From Bacteroidota bacterium (GTDB taxonomy: Bacteria; Bacteroidota; Bacteroidia; Cytophagales; Cyclobacteriaceae): DNA of 64,000 bases. The translations under genes and the position numbers were made by a program. The stretch covers positions 17,579 through 81,578 of the forward strand of contig JAEZGH010000062.1 in assembly GCA_023417065.1 (NCBI GenBank), in the 5' to 3' direction. Below the pieces are notes generated by a model. It saw only the letters and a list, made by a program, of their open reading frames with translations. It ran no database searches and was not told the DNA's origin. Positions 52,139-59,235 of the stretch are shown here, piece by piece (position 1 is the stretch's first letter; every line of letters starts with the position of its first letter).

Positions 52139-52666
52139 TCAGGATGCCGACTGATAAATGTCCCGGAAGTTTCGTCCAAGACCTTCGTAGTCGAGGCCGT
52201 AACCAAGGACGAATTCATTGCCAATGTCGAATCCGACGTAGCGCGCTTCAATGTTCTTGTCCCGCGCCGGTTGCTTTCGTAAAAGCGTCACAATCTCCAC
52301 GCTTTTGGCGCCCAGTGACTGAAGCTCTGCCACAATCTTCTGAAGCGTCAGTCCCGTGTCAATGATATCCTCCACGATAATGATATCCTGATTGAAAAGG
52401 CTTTCATCGACGCCAATCAGCGTTTTCAGATGCCCGGAGGATGTCGTGCCCGTGTAGGACGAAACCTTTACGAAACAAATTTTACAGGGTAGGTCAATGA
52501 GTTTGATCAGATCGGCGGCAAACATAAACGATCCGTTCAGGATAGGCAGGAAAACGGGTGTTCTGTCCTGGTAATCACTGTTCAACTGCTCGGCGATCGC
52601 CTTCACCCTCTTCTGCACGTCCGATTTCCTGATGAACGGCTTGAATTCCAGATCTTTAATCTTCAT
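52139..52666 (-). CDS. hpt: Hypoxanthine phosphoribosyltransferase
   Basis: 175 residues. It makes IMP (or GMP) from hypoxanthine (guanine) and PRPP in purine salvage. The PRPP loop IIVEDIIDTGLTLQKIV (about 100), an upstream FLPILNGSFMFAADLI loop and the SYTGTTSSGHL flexible loop match the family, as do the C-terminal VGFDIGNEFVLGYGLDYEG base-binding residues. A -7 box (TATCTTTG) is 18 nt before the ATG. It lies 72 bp upstream of adk, so a read-through unit is possible. Confidence 0.95.
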   Translation of the reverse strand: MKIKDLEFKPFIRKSDVQKRVKAIAEQLNSDYQDRTPVFLPILNGSFMFAADLIKLIDLPCKICFVKVSSYTGTTSSGHLKTLIGVDESLFNQDIIIVEDIIDTGLTLQKIVAELQSLGAKSVEIVTLLRKQPARDKNIEARYVGFDIGNEFVLGYGLDYEGLGRNFRDIYQSAS

Positions 52667-52683
52667 GCTTTCGCTTTCACGCG

Positions 52684-52691
52684 CAAAGATA
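52684..52691 (-). promoter_or_regulatory. Putative -7 promoter box of hpt
   Basis: The minus strand reads TATCTTTG, exact TAnnTTTG, 18 nt upstream of the ATG at 52666. Confidence 0.5.
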
Positions 52692-52734
52692 AAAGAATTT
52701 GCAGAAGTACCCTTAAGTTTAAATACCAGCCCGG

Positions 52735-53646
52735 TTACAGGGCCTTCATCAAAACCCGGTACAGCGCTATCATGCTTTCAATATCGCTCTTGTGCACACG
52801 CTCGGCAGGAGAGTGAGCATGATGCTCAGGAGCTCCGATAAAACACCAGTCAACCGGATACGGCGACAGTTGAATCTCCCGACCATCACTCGAACCAACA
52901 CCCTCCACTTCAAGCTGATGGCGGATTTTGTGCTTTTGAGCAATTGCTATGATCCGTTTCACAAACGACTGACGCGGAATATTCCGGTCGCGCATAGAAA
53001 TTACTACACCCTTGCCTTCTTCAACTCCGTCGGTAACCCACGTGATGTCGGAAATCAGGGCCTGGCCGATCTTCCACTTTTCGTAAATGAAGCGCATGAG
53101 AAAAGGAACTGATCCGCCCCCGTGTTCTTCCCATGTGGAAAAAACAATAACGCCGTCTTTAAGATCTTCACAAACCTTCAGCGCATTATAAACACCCAGC
53201 CTGTTGTCGAGGTACGCCGATTCAATATGATTTTTCGAGTCTTTGAAGTTTACCTTATAGGTGAGTGAGGTGCCGCGATCAATGCCGCGCCCGAAATGGC
53301 AGAACGCGTGCTGATCCTGATCGTAGTATAGCTCTCCTTCGATCGGCCCCAGGGAATCCTCGCCGACGAGTTTCGTTCCCCCTTCGGCATCCGGACTGCC
53401 CACGGGGATCAGCTGATTCTCATAACGAACGGTGAAACCAACGCTGTCGATATGAGCAAAAATGGCGGTCCGGGGTTTCCCGAATTTCAGTACGATACAA
53501 TCCTGGAATTCCTGACCATAATATACTTCGGGTTCCGTGCGCCACTTGCTTTTATTTTTGTTGATGTACTTCAGTAGGAATTCCGTCAGCCGCGATTCAT
53601 CTCCCGACGGCGCGGGAACTTCACAGAGTTGTTTCAATAACTTCAT
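52735..53646 (-). CDS. Zinc metallopeptidase of the M42/M20 type
   Basis: 303 residues from the ATG at 53646 (MKLLKQLCEVPAPSGDE). An aminopeptidase-like di-zinc enzyme. Putative zinc ligands are His in FAHIDSVGF, Asp in SAYLDNRLGVYNAL, Glu-Glu in STWEEHGGGS, Asp in ISDITWVTDG and His in GAPEHHAHSPAERVH. The catalytic site is intact. It is shorter than usual M42 peptidases (about 350). It is divergent from upp, and the 83-bp gap contains a 15-bp palindrome. Confidence 0.85.
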   Translation of the reverse strand: MKLLKQLCEVPAPSGDESRLTEFLLKYINKNKSKWRTEPEVYYGQEFQDCIVLKFGKPRTAIFAHIDSVGFTVRYENQLIPVGSPDAEGGTKLVGEDSLGPIEGELYYDQDQHAFCHFGRGIDRGTSLTYKVNFKDSKNHIESAYLDNRLGVYNALKVCEDLKDGVIVFSTWEEHGGGSVPFLMRFIYEKWKIGQALISDITWVTDGVEEGKGVVISMRDRNIPRQSFVKRIIAIAQKHKIRHQLEVEGVGSSDGREIQLSPYPVDWCFIGAPEHHAHSPAERVHKSDIESMIALYRVLMKAL

Positions 53647-53669
53647 CGAACGTTTCAGTAAAATTTGCA

Positions 53670-53684
53670 CGGGATGCCATCCCG
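53670..53684. promoter_or_regulatory. 15-bp palindrome between divergent peptidase and upp genes
   Basis: CGGGAT-GCC-ATCCCG is a perfect 6-bp inverted repeat with 3-nt centre. It sits between the divergent start codons and could be a shared operator or leader hairpin. Confidence 0.3.
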
Positions 53685-53702
53685 CAATGTACAGTTATTA
53701 TA

Positions 53703-53710
53703 TACTTTTG
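53703..53710 (+). promoter_or_regulatory. Putative -7 promoter box of upp
   Basis: TACTTTTG, exact TAnnTTTG, 20 nt before the ATG at 53730. Confidence 0.5.
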
Positions 53711-53729
53711 ACGCTAAAGCAGGTAAGGT

Positions 53730-54389
53730 ATGGTTTTAAATTTAAGCGATCAAAATTCAATTGCGAGCAGGTTTCTTCTCGAACTCCGGGATAAGTCAAT
53801 TCAGAATGACCGCCTGAAGTTTCGGCTCAACCTTGAGCGACTGGGTCGCGTGATGGCTTACGAAGTTTCGAAGCACTTGCCATACACAAAAAAAACGGTT
53901 ACAACGCCCCTCGGGACTGCGGAGGTGAACGATCTTGACCGGCAGCCTGTGCTGATTTCGATTCTGCGTGCAGGCCTGCCTTTTCTTCAGGGCTTCCTCG
54001 AAACGTTTGACGACGCAGACACCGGCTTCATCGGCGCATGCCGGAACGAAAAAGGTGAGTCGCTTACCGTTTCGATGGACTATCTCGCAACACCCCCCGT
54101 GGATGGACGCGACGTGATCATCGTCGATCCGATGCTGGCTACGGGAGGATCGCTGGTATGTGCCCTTACCTATCTGTTATCCAAAGGCAACCCGAGAAGT
54201 ATTAATATCGTATCTGTGATCGCTGCGCCGGAAGGTGTTAAAAAGATTCAGGAGTTTTTTAGCCAGCGTAGCGATACTGACTTCAGATTATGGATTGGTG
54301 CGATGGATGAACGACTGAATGAAGTATTTTATATCGTTCCCGGCCTGGGCGATGCAGGTGACCTCAGCTACGGGATCAAGACGGAATAG
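53730..54389 (+). CDS. upp: Uracil phosphoribosyltransferase
   Basis: 219 residues. It makes UMP from uracil and PRPP in pyrimidine salvage. The PRPP-binding motif VIIVDPMLATGGSLVCAL (about 130-147) and the PVLISILRAGLPFLQGF substrate loop are intact. The uracil-binding C-terminal region YIVPGLGDAGDLSYG is also typical. A small membrane protein gene follows after 19 bp and may be co-transcribed. Confidence 0.95.
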   Translation: MVLNLSDQNSIASRFLLELRDKSIQNDRLKFRLNLERLGRVMAYEVSKHLPYTKKTVTTPLGTAEVNDLDRQPVLISILRAGLPFLQGFLETFDDADTGFIGACRNEKGESLTVSMDYLATPPVDGRDVIIVDPMLATGGSLVCALTYLLSKGNPRSINIVSVIAAPEGVKKIQEFFSQRSDTDFRLWIGAMDERLNEVFYIVPGLGDAGDLSYGIKTE

Positions 54390-54408
54390 TTTCTTGTGTG
54401 AATGACTT

Positions 54409-54888
54409 ATGTGGGATACCATTCTGAGGGTGTTTACGGTATACGTTTCCACCATGTTGAAGTTCATATTTGGCCCCGTGGGCGGGTATGCTGCCGGGCT
54501 GAATATCGTGGTCACCATCCTCGTCACGGTGTGTTCGATGATGACGGTGGTATTAATCTTTGCGTTCTTCGGTGATTTCATCCGGCAACGACTTCTTCGT
54601 CGTTTCTTCAATACAAAGAAGTTTACAGAACGAAACCGTAAATATGTATGGATATGGCGGAGATACGGTCTTTATGGAATTGCTCTGCTGACCCCGATCC
54701 TGCTGACCCCAATAGGGGGGACCTTGCTGGCGATAAGCTTTGGAACGCCGAAAAACAAGCTTATTCTTTTTATGTTCGTCAGCGCGTCAGCATGGGCGCT
54801 GATATTGAGTTCAGTTGTGTATTTCTTCGGCAATGAATTTGTCGTGTATTTCTTCGGTGATGAGTACCTGCCGGAGAAGTTTCGTTGA
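54409..54888 (+). CDS. Small multi-helix membrane protein
   Basis: 159 residues with about three to four hydrophobic segments (GYAAGLNIVVTILVTVCSMM, VVLIFAFFGDFI, GIALLTPILLTPIGGTLLAI and ILFMFVSASAWALILSSVVYF). The LTPILLTPIGGTLLAISFG motif resembles the Gly-rich core of DedA/VTT-type small exporters. It is not clearly a full DedA protein, so it is best described as a DedA-like membrane protein of unknown function, in the inner membrane. It abuts the convergent VOC gene stop. Confidence 0.7.
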   Translation: MWDTILRVFTVYVSTMLKFIFGPVGGYAAGLNIVVTILVTVCSMMTVVLIFAFFGDFIRQRLLRRFFNTKKFTERNRKYVWIWRRYGLYGIALLTPILLTPIGGTLLAISFGTPKNKLILFMFVSASAWALILSSVVYFFGNEFVVYFFGDEYLPEKFR

Positions 54889-55296
54889 TCATACTTTATT
54901 GCATACCAGCATCCAGTGTATTCCAAACTGATCCGTCAGCATACCTACAGTGGATCCCCACACAGTGCGTTCCGGTTTTAGCTGAATCCGCCCGAGCTCG
55001 CTGAGTTGTTCAAAGATTTTGCGTTGTGTTGTTTCATCTTCGAAACTCACATAAAGCGTCATGTTTGTGCCGCTGTTCAGGGTTTGATTGCTGGTTTTGT
55101 CGCAGGCCATGAAATGTACCGGGCCTGCCTTGAATTCACTGTGCATAACTTTGGATCCGAGACCTTCGGCACCAAATGCAGCAGCTTCGTCGTAGTACTG
55201 TATGTAGATTATTTTTCCTTTAAAGCAGCGTTCATAAAAATGAAGGGCTTCTTCGCAGTTGCCGTCGAATGTGAGATAAGGGTGAAAACTTTCCAT
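54889..55296 (-). CDS. VOC superfamily (PhnB/glyoxalase-like) protein
   Basis: 135 residues. Two beta-alpha-beta-beta-beta units of the vicinal oxygen chelate fold: SFHPYLTFDGNCEEALHFYE and, later, YVSFEDETTQRKIFEQLSE ending WGSTVGMLTDQFGIHWMLVC. The FGIHWMLV end is typical of the PhnB/3-demethylubiquinone-methyltransferase-like subgroup. Potential metal ligands include the His in HPYL and the IHW pair. Reaction unknown. Its ATG overlaps the serine dehydratase stop by one base. Confidence 0.88.
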   Translation of the reverse strand: MESFHPYLTFDGNCEEALHFYERCFKGKIIYIQYYDEAAAFGAEGLGSKVMHSEFKAGPVHFMACDKTSNQTLNSGTNMTLYVSFEDETTQRKIFEQLSELGRIQLKPERTVWGSTVGMLTDQFGIHWMLVCNKV

Positions 55297-56198
55297 CAGG
55301 TTTCGTTATCGGGAAGAATCTCAATATCGTGGATTAAAACCCTGCGCGCAATTTCCTGCCCTGTCGGGGTAGCTGCAAGTCCGCCCTGCGCTGTCTCCTT
55401 ATAGCGAGTCTCCATGCTTGCACCAATCTCACCCATTGCTTCGACGACTTCATCTACAGGTATGACGCTGCTTACCTGGGCGAGCGCTATCTGGGCTGAG
55501 CTGTTCGCGATGGCAGCGGCACTCGCATTTCTCACGACACAGGGAACTTCAACTAATCCTGCCACGGGATCGCATACCAGGCCAAGCATACATTGTATGG
55601 TTATGGCCACCGCGTTGAATATTGTATCCGTATCTCCTTCAAGACAATATACGATCGCGGCGGCTCCCATTGCTGCAGCAGTGCCCGTTTCAGCCTGGCA
55701 CCCTCCAACGGCTCCAGCGATGGACGCTTTTTGTTCCATGATTAAAGCAACCCCGGCCGAGATGAGCATCGCTTCATAGATTTTGCGGTCAGGGATATCG
55801 TGAATTTCCTGTAGTGTGAACAATACGCCGGGCATTATTCCACTGGCTCCCGCGGTAGGTGCTGCGACAATCCGCCCCATGCAGCTGTTAACTTCCTTAG
55901 CCGCCAACGCCCGCGCTACCAGCCGCTGGAATTCAACGGACAACACGGGAGTGGGGTAGCGGTAAACTTTCTTCGCACCATTGTTAATCATTCCGGATCG
56001 CGAAACGGTTTCTTCTTCGAGTCCCGTTCGCACGGCATCTTTCATGACAGTCCAGGCCTGTTCAAGTCCGGCAAAGATTACTTCATCAGTGCGGTTTTTC
56101 TGGTGACGTTCATATTCCAGAACCGTTTCCCATAGGGTAAGCTGGTGTTCGTCGGAGTAGGATTTCCACTCCCAGAAAGAGTCAAACAGGAATGCCAT
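55296..56198 (-). CDS. L-serine ammonia-lyase alpha subunit-like (Fe-S dependent)
   Basis: 300 residues. It deaminates L-serine to pyruvate and ammonia with an oxygen-sensitive [4Fe-4S] cluster. Cluster Cys are seen in NSCMGRIVAAPTAGASGIMP, GGCQAETGTAAAM, VCDPVAGLVEVPCVVRN. The alpha-domain motifs match SdaAA of the two-subunit form. No beta subunit gene (SdaAB) is adjacent, so it is either encoded elsewhere or not needed. It is co-transcribed with the VOC gene. Together with gcvP downstream it points to serine-glycine metabolism. Confidence 0.92.
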   Translation of the reverse strand: MAFLFDSFWEWKSYSDEHQLTLWETVLEYERHQKNRTDEVIFAGLEQAWTVMKDAVRTGLEEETVSRSGMINNGAKKVYRYPTPVLSVEFQRLVARALAAKEVNSCMGRIVAAPTAGASGIMPGVLFTLQEIHDIPDRKIYEAMLISAGVALIMEQKASIAGAVGGCQAETGTAAAMGAAAIVYCLEGDTDTIFNAVAITIQCMLGLVCDPVAGLVEVPCVVRNASAAAIANSSAQIALAQVSSVIPVDEVVEAMGEIGASMETRYKETAQGGLAATPTGQEIARRVLIHDIEILPDNET

Positions 56199-56298
56199 GA
56201 CGTGTTGGTAAATGAGTTATCAGGGAGGGAAATTCGCTCCTTTGCTCAGAAATTCAAACCGATGTAGGAAATATGTTCAAGCGGGCGAAAATGGCGCT

Positions 56299-56754
56299 TC
56301 AAAAGTCGATCGGGCCGAGCAATTCAGCATTTTCAAGGATATACATCATGTTATCCGGATCATCGGCGTTCAGCCGCAACGTGCCCTTCACTTCAACGGG
56401 TTTGTCCAAATATTTTTCTGCTTTTCGAAGCCTGACTTGCACTACCGTCTCAGGTCCGCCGACGCCGCAGAAGAAACACGCATTCAGGGGTAGGGAGGAA
56501 AGCATAAATTCCTGCGCCGTCAGGCCGGATTCGAATGGAACCATGTAGCCTGGCAAAACAATCGCTTTACCTGCAAGATTCTTGATTTTCTGATTAAAAA
56601 CAGGCTTTTCAAATTCGCCAAGCTGGTCTTTTCCCTTTTCGTACTCAACCGAATAAAGAACGGGCCATACTACGGACGGAAAACCTGAATATGACTGTTT
56701 CTGCGCGGTGGCAGCAAACGAAATAAAAATACCAATCCAAATAAGCGATTTCAC
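56299..56754 (-). CDS. Exported DUF3299-like protein with Cys pair
   Basis: 151 residues from a GTG at 56754, which gives a proper signal peptide (MKSLIWIGIFISFAATA). A TTG at 56760 is the alternative, and no ATG is usable. The mature part contains LAGKAIVLPGYMVPFESGL and NACFFCGVGGPETVVQVRL, as in DUF3299 proteins, with a CFFCG Cys pair that suggests metal or disulphide chemistry in the periplasm. Function unknown. It is divergent from the CHASE3/GAF gene. Confidence 0.78.
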   Translation of the reverse strand: MKSLIWIGIFISFAATAQKQSYSGFPSVVWPVLYSVEYEKGKDQLGEFEKPVFNQKIKNLAGKAIVLPGYMVPFESGLTAQEFMLSSLPLNACFFCGVGGPETVVQVRLRKAEKYLDKPVEVKGTLRLNADDPDNMMYILENAELLGPIDF

Positions 56755-56866
56755 ACTCAAAGTTACTTAGACTATCCGATTATCAAATTGTGTCCGATTT
56801 ACACATAGAAATATTATCCATATTTTATTAGTTCAAATTACCCCATCGTTCTCAAATTTTCTGACC

Positions 56867-58450
56867 ATGAAAGCTTTTTTTTCCAGGCACTGGCTTGGCG
56901 TGGTTGTCGCTGCTATCGCGATTGCCCAGGTAATAAGCCTGGGCGTGATTGTACTGAACAACCGCATCATTAAACGAAATGATGAATTGCGCCAGGATGT
57001 TGAATCTGTAAAACGAAATACGAACGACATCATTGCTGCCGTCGTTCACGGTATTGATCTCGGTGTGCGTGGCTATGCGCTTACGCTTGATCAAAAGCTC
57101 CTTGATCCCTACATAAGTAACTCAAAAAGTTACACGTCTCTCTTTGCGGGAATCGAGAAGGCTCTCCGAAAGCAGGGCTATCCGGATCTCAACAAATTAT
57201 TTGCATTGCGCAAAGAGATTGACAGCTACTTCGAATATACCGGTCAGATGATTCAGTTGGCAGAGGCCGGCAGGATGAAGGAGTTCACTGACATGCTCAA
57301 GCGTGACAAAGGCTACGATGTGTGGATCAAATTTTCGGAATTCCAGCAACCACTCGAGGAATTCGAAAACAAGTTGTACGAAGAAGCGGCGCACGAGTAC
57401 GAGATGGCGATGAAGGTGAACCTATACCTTCAATTGGGAATTGTATCGTTCTCGCTGCCGTTCCTCTGGATAATCGTCGTGCGAATCAGCAAAGAACGCC
57501 GCGGACGTGAGTCGTTGCTGAATCAGGTCCAAGAAAACGACCGCACATACGTATTCAACTCAGGAACGAAGAGACAGCTTTCGGCTGATGAAATCATCGC
57601 GCTTTCGATAAACAACTCGAAGAAGGCATCTGATTTCATCAAGAGTATGGCGAACAATAACTATGAGGTGGATTGGGACGGCCTCAATGAGTCGAACGTT
57701 GCGCTGAATGAGGATACGCTTGCAGGTAATCTGATCAACATGCGCGAGCAGCTCAAGCGGGTGAAGAGTGAAGATGAAAAGCGCAACTGGATGAATGAAG
57801 GTTTGGCAACTTTCTCCGAACTTGTGAGGAATAATCAGCATGATTCGCAGTTACTCGCCGACAGATGTGTTTCTTTCCTCAGTAAATACCTCAGAAGTCA
57901 GCAGGCCAGCCTCTTTGTACTGGAAGGCGACGACGAACAACAGCATCTCAGACTTGTGTCGTGTTTTGCGTTCGATAAGAAAAAATGGATCGAAAAGAAC
58001 ATCGAACCGGGGTCGGGTCTTATCGGTCAGGCTTTCCTGGAAGGCGATACGATTCAACTTACGGAACTCCCCAATGGATATACTAAAATCACCTCGGGTC
58101 TCGGTGATGCCACGCCCAATTTCCTCGTTGTTGTCCCGCTGAAGTATGACGTCCATACAGTGGCGATTATCGAGCTTGCATCGTTTTCGAAGTTTGAGCC
58201 TCATCACGTGATGTTCCTTGAAAAGGCGGGCGAATTTCTGGCGAGTGCGATTCTGAACTCGCAGAATACGCAGAAGATGAAGAACCTCCTTGAGACTGCC
58301 AGGATTACGGAAGAGCAGATGCGCCAGCGCGAGGAAGAGATGCGTCAGAATATGGAGGAACTCCAGGCTACGCAGGAAGAACTTGTCAGGAAGGAACAGG
58401 AGATGCAAAAGCGGCTTGCCCCGCAGCGCGTGGAGGATACGAACTTTTGA
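56867..58450 (+). CDS. CHASE3-like and GAF domain sensor protein without kinase
   Basis: 527 residues. Helix 1 (HWLGVVVAAIAIAQVISLGVIV, about 8-30) and helix 2 (about 187-207, LGIVSFSLPFLWIIVV) bracket a helical CHASE3-like periplasmic sensor (HGIDLGVRGYALTLD, LFAGIEKALRKQGYPDLNKL). A cytosolic GAF domain spans about 315-460 (CVSFLSKYLRSQQASLFVLE, NFLVVVPLKYDVHTVAIIELA). It ends with a coiled coil (MRQREEEMRQNMEELQATQE) rather than a kinase or cyclase domain. In related proteins this coil often precedes a further PAS or output module. It probably signals by protein contact. Confidence 0.82.
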   Translation: MKAFFSRHWLGVVVAAIAIAQVISLGVIVLNNRIIKRNDELRQDVESVKRNTNDIIAAVVHGIDLGVRGYALTLDQKLLDPYISNSKSYTSLFAGIEKALRKQGYPDLNKLFALRKEIDSYFEYTGQMIQLAEAGRMKEFTDMLKRDKGYDVWIKFSEFQQPLEEFENKLYEEAAHEYEMAMKVNLYLQLGIVSFSLPFLWIIVVRISKERRGRESLLNQVQENDRTYVFNSGTKRQLSADEIIALSINNSKKASDFIKSMANNNYEVDWDGLNESNVALNEDTLAGNLINMREQLKRVKSEDEKRNWMNEGLATFSELVRNNQHDSQLLADRCVSFLSKYLRSQQASLFVLEGDDEQQHLRLVSCFAFDKKKWIEKNIEPGSGLIGQAFLEGDTIQLTELPNGYTKITSGLGDATPNFLVVVPLKYDVHTVAIIELASFSKFEPHHVMFLEKAGEFLASAILNSQNTQKMKNLLETARITEEQMRQREEEMRQNMEELQATQEELVRKEQEMQKRLAPQRVEDTNF

Positions 58451-58459
58451 AAGAAAGCT

Positions 58460-58550
58460 GGAACTGGTAGCCAGCAGGCTGGGTTTCCGGATAGCGGGGT
58501 AGCAGGCCGGTGAGTAGCTGGTTGGCTGTGCGCTGCTAGATGCCAGTTCC
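58460..58550. repeat. Imperfect inverted repeat, about 91 bp, after the sensor gene
   Basis: GGAACTGGTAGCCAGCAG (58460-58477) is largely complementary to CTGCTAGATGCCAGTTCC (58533-58550). It could be the 3' end structure of the sensor transcript or a degenerate mobile element remnant. Confidence 0.45.
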
Positions 58551-58760
58551 AAGTTCCTAAGCGCTGCTTTGCGTGTCGCGAAGGGCTGTTGCCGGTTGCC
58601 TTTCCCAATTGCCAGTTGTCGGACGCCTCCCCTCATCCTGGTCGCCCGTTGCTGGTCTCCGTTGCCGGTTAGAATCATCCCATCGATCCCCGGATCCCAT
58701 TATCTCTTTTATCTGCCAATTCCCGCAAATCCCCGTCCCACCGTGCACAAATCGTCTGAG

Positions 58761-58815
58761 ATAAAGCGGTGATAAGGCGGTGATAAGGCGGTGATATAGC
58801 GGTGATAAGGCGGTC
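58761..58815. repeat. Five tandem 11-bp repeats
   Basis: Consensus ATAAGGCGGTG occurs five times in register (58761, 58772, 58783, 58794, 58805) with one to two differences in copies 1 and 4 and a final C in copy 5. The direct repeats have no spacers, so this is not a CRISPR. Confidence 0.85.
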
Positions 58816-58848
58816 CTATATAGGACTGCTTTATCTATGCCTTATCAC
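58802..58848. repeat. Long hairpin overlapping the tandem array
   Basis: GTGATAAGGC (58802-58811) pairs with GCCTTATCAC (58839-58848). Inside is GTCCTATATAGGAC (58813-58826), a perfect 14-bp palindrome. Confidence 0.7.
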
Positions 58849-59176
58849 TGTCTGAACGGTGAAATATTATTGACTTGATCTTCACGAAAGGTCCAACAGA
58901 AGTAAAGGATGTGTCCCAGTCAGTTCGACTGACCGTAAATCACCTGGAGGATAATTGCTGGTTGGCTGGATAGATAGCAGCCTGATGGCTGGCTGGCAGA
59001 TGGCAGATGGCTGGTTGCCTGGCGGGCTGGTCGCCGGTTTGAGGAAATTCACGTGATCAGAACTCGGTTGGCTTCTACCCGAGTTAGGACCATTCATAGG
59101 ACATCAATCAGAAATCAGAAATTTATCGGTTGTCGTCCGGGGCACCCTTGTCCTGCAAACCCGCAATGCAAACTGC

Positions 59177-59214
59177 AAAAAAAAACGGGCGCCAAAGATT
59201 AATTGACGCCCGTT
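59177..59214 (-). terminator. Rho-independent terminator of gcvP
   Basis: AACGGGCG (59184-59191) pairs with CGCCCGTT (59207-59214) over a 15-nt loop. The minus strand then has a T-run. Confidence 0.8.
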
Positions 59215-59235
59215 ATATATCATCCGTAAAATCCG

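Larger units (their letters stand above)
58451..59235. other. 785-bp gene-free region with repeats and hairpins
   Basis: No open frame here has codon or protein character of a gene. It holds a long imperfect inverted repeat (58460-58550), a 5-copy 11-bp tandem array (58761-58815), a long hairpin (58802-58848), a TGGC-rich low-complexity stretch (58960-59035) and the gcvP terminator. No tRNA-like cloverleaf is evident. Confidence 0.7.

Noticed and set aside
57851..58678. 275-codon antisense frame across the sensor gene and repeat region
   Set aside because: Most of it mirrors the coding sensor gene and the rest is low-complexity repeat.
58761..58815. CRISPR array
   Set aside because: The repeats are 11 bp and contiguous with no spacers, and no cas genes are near.
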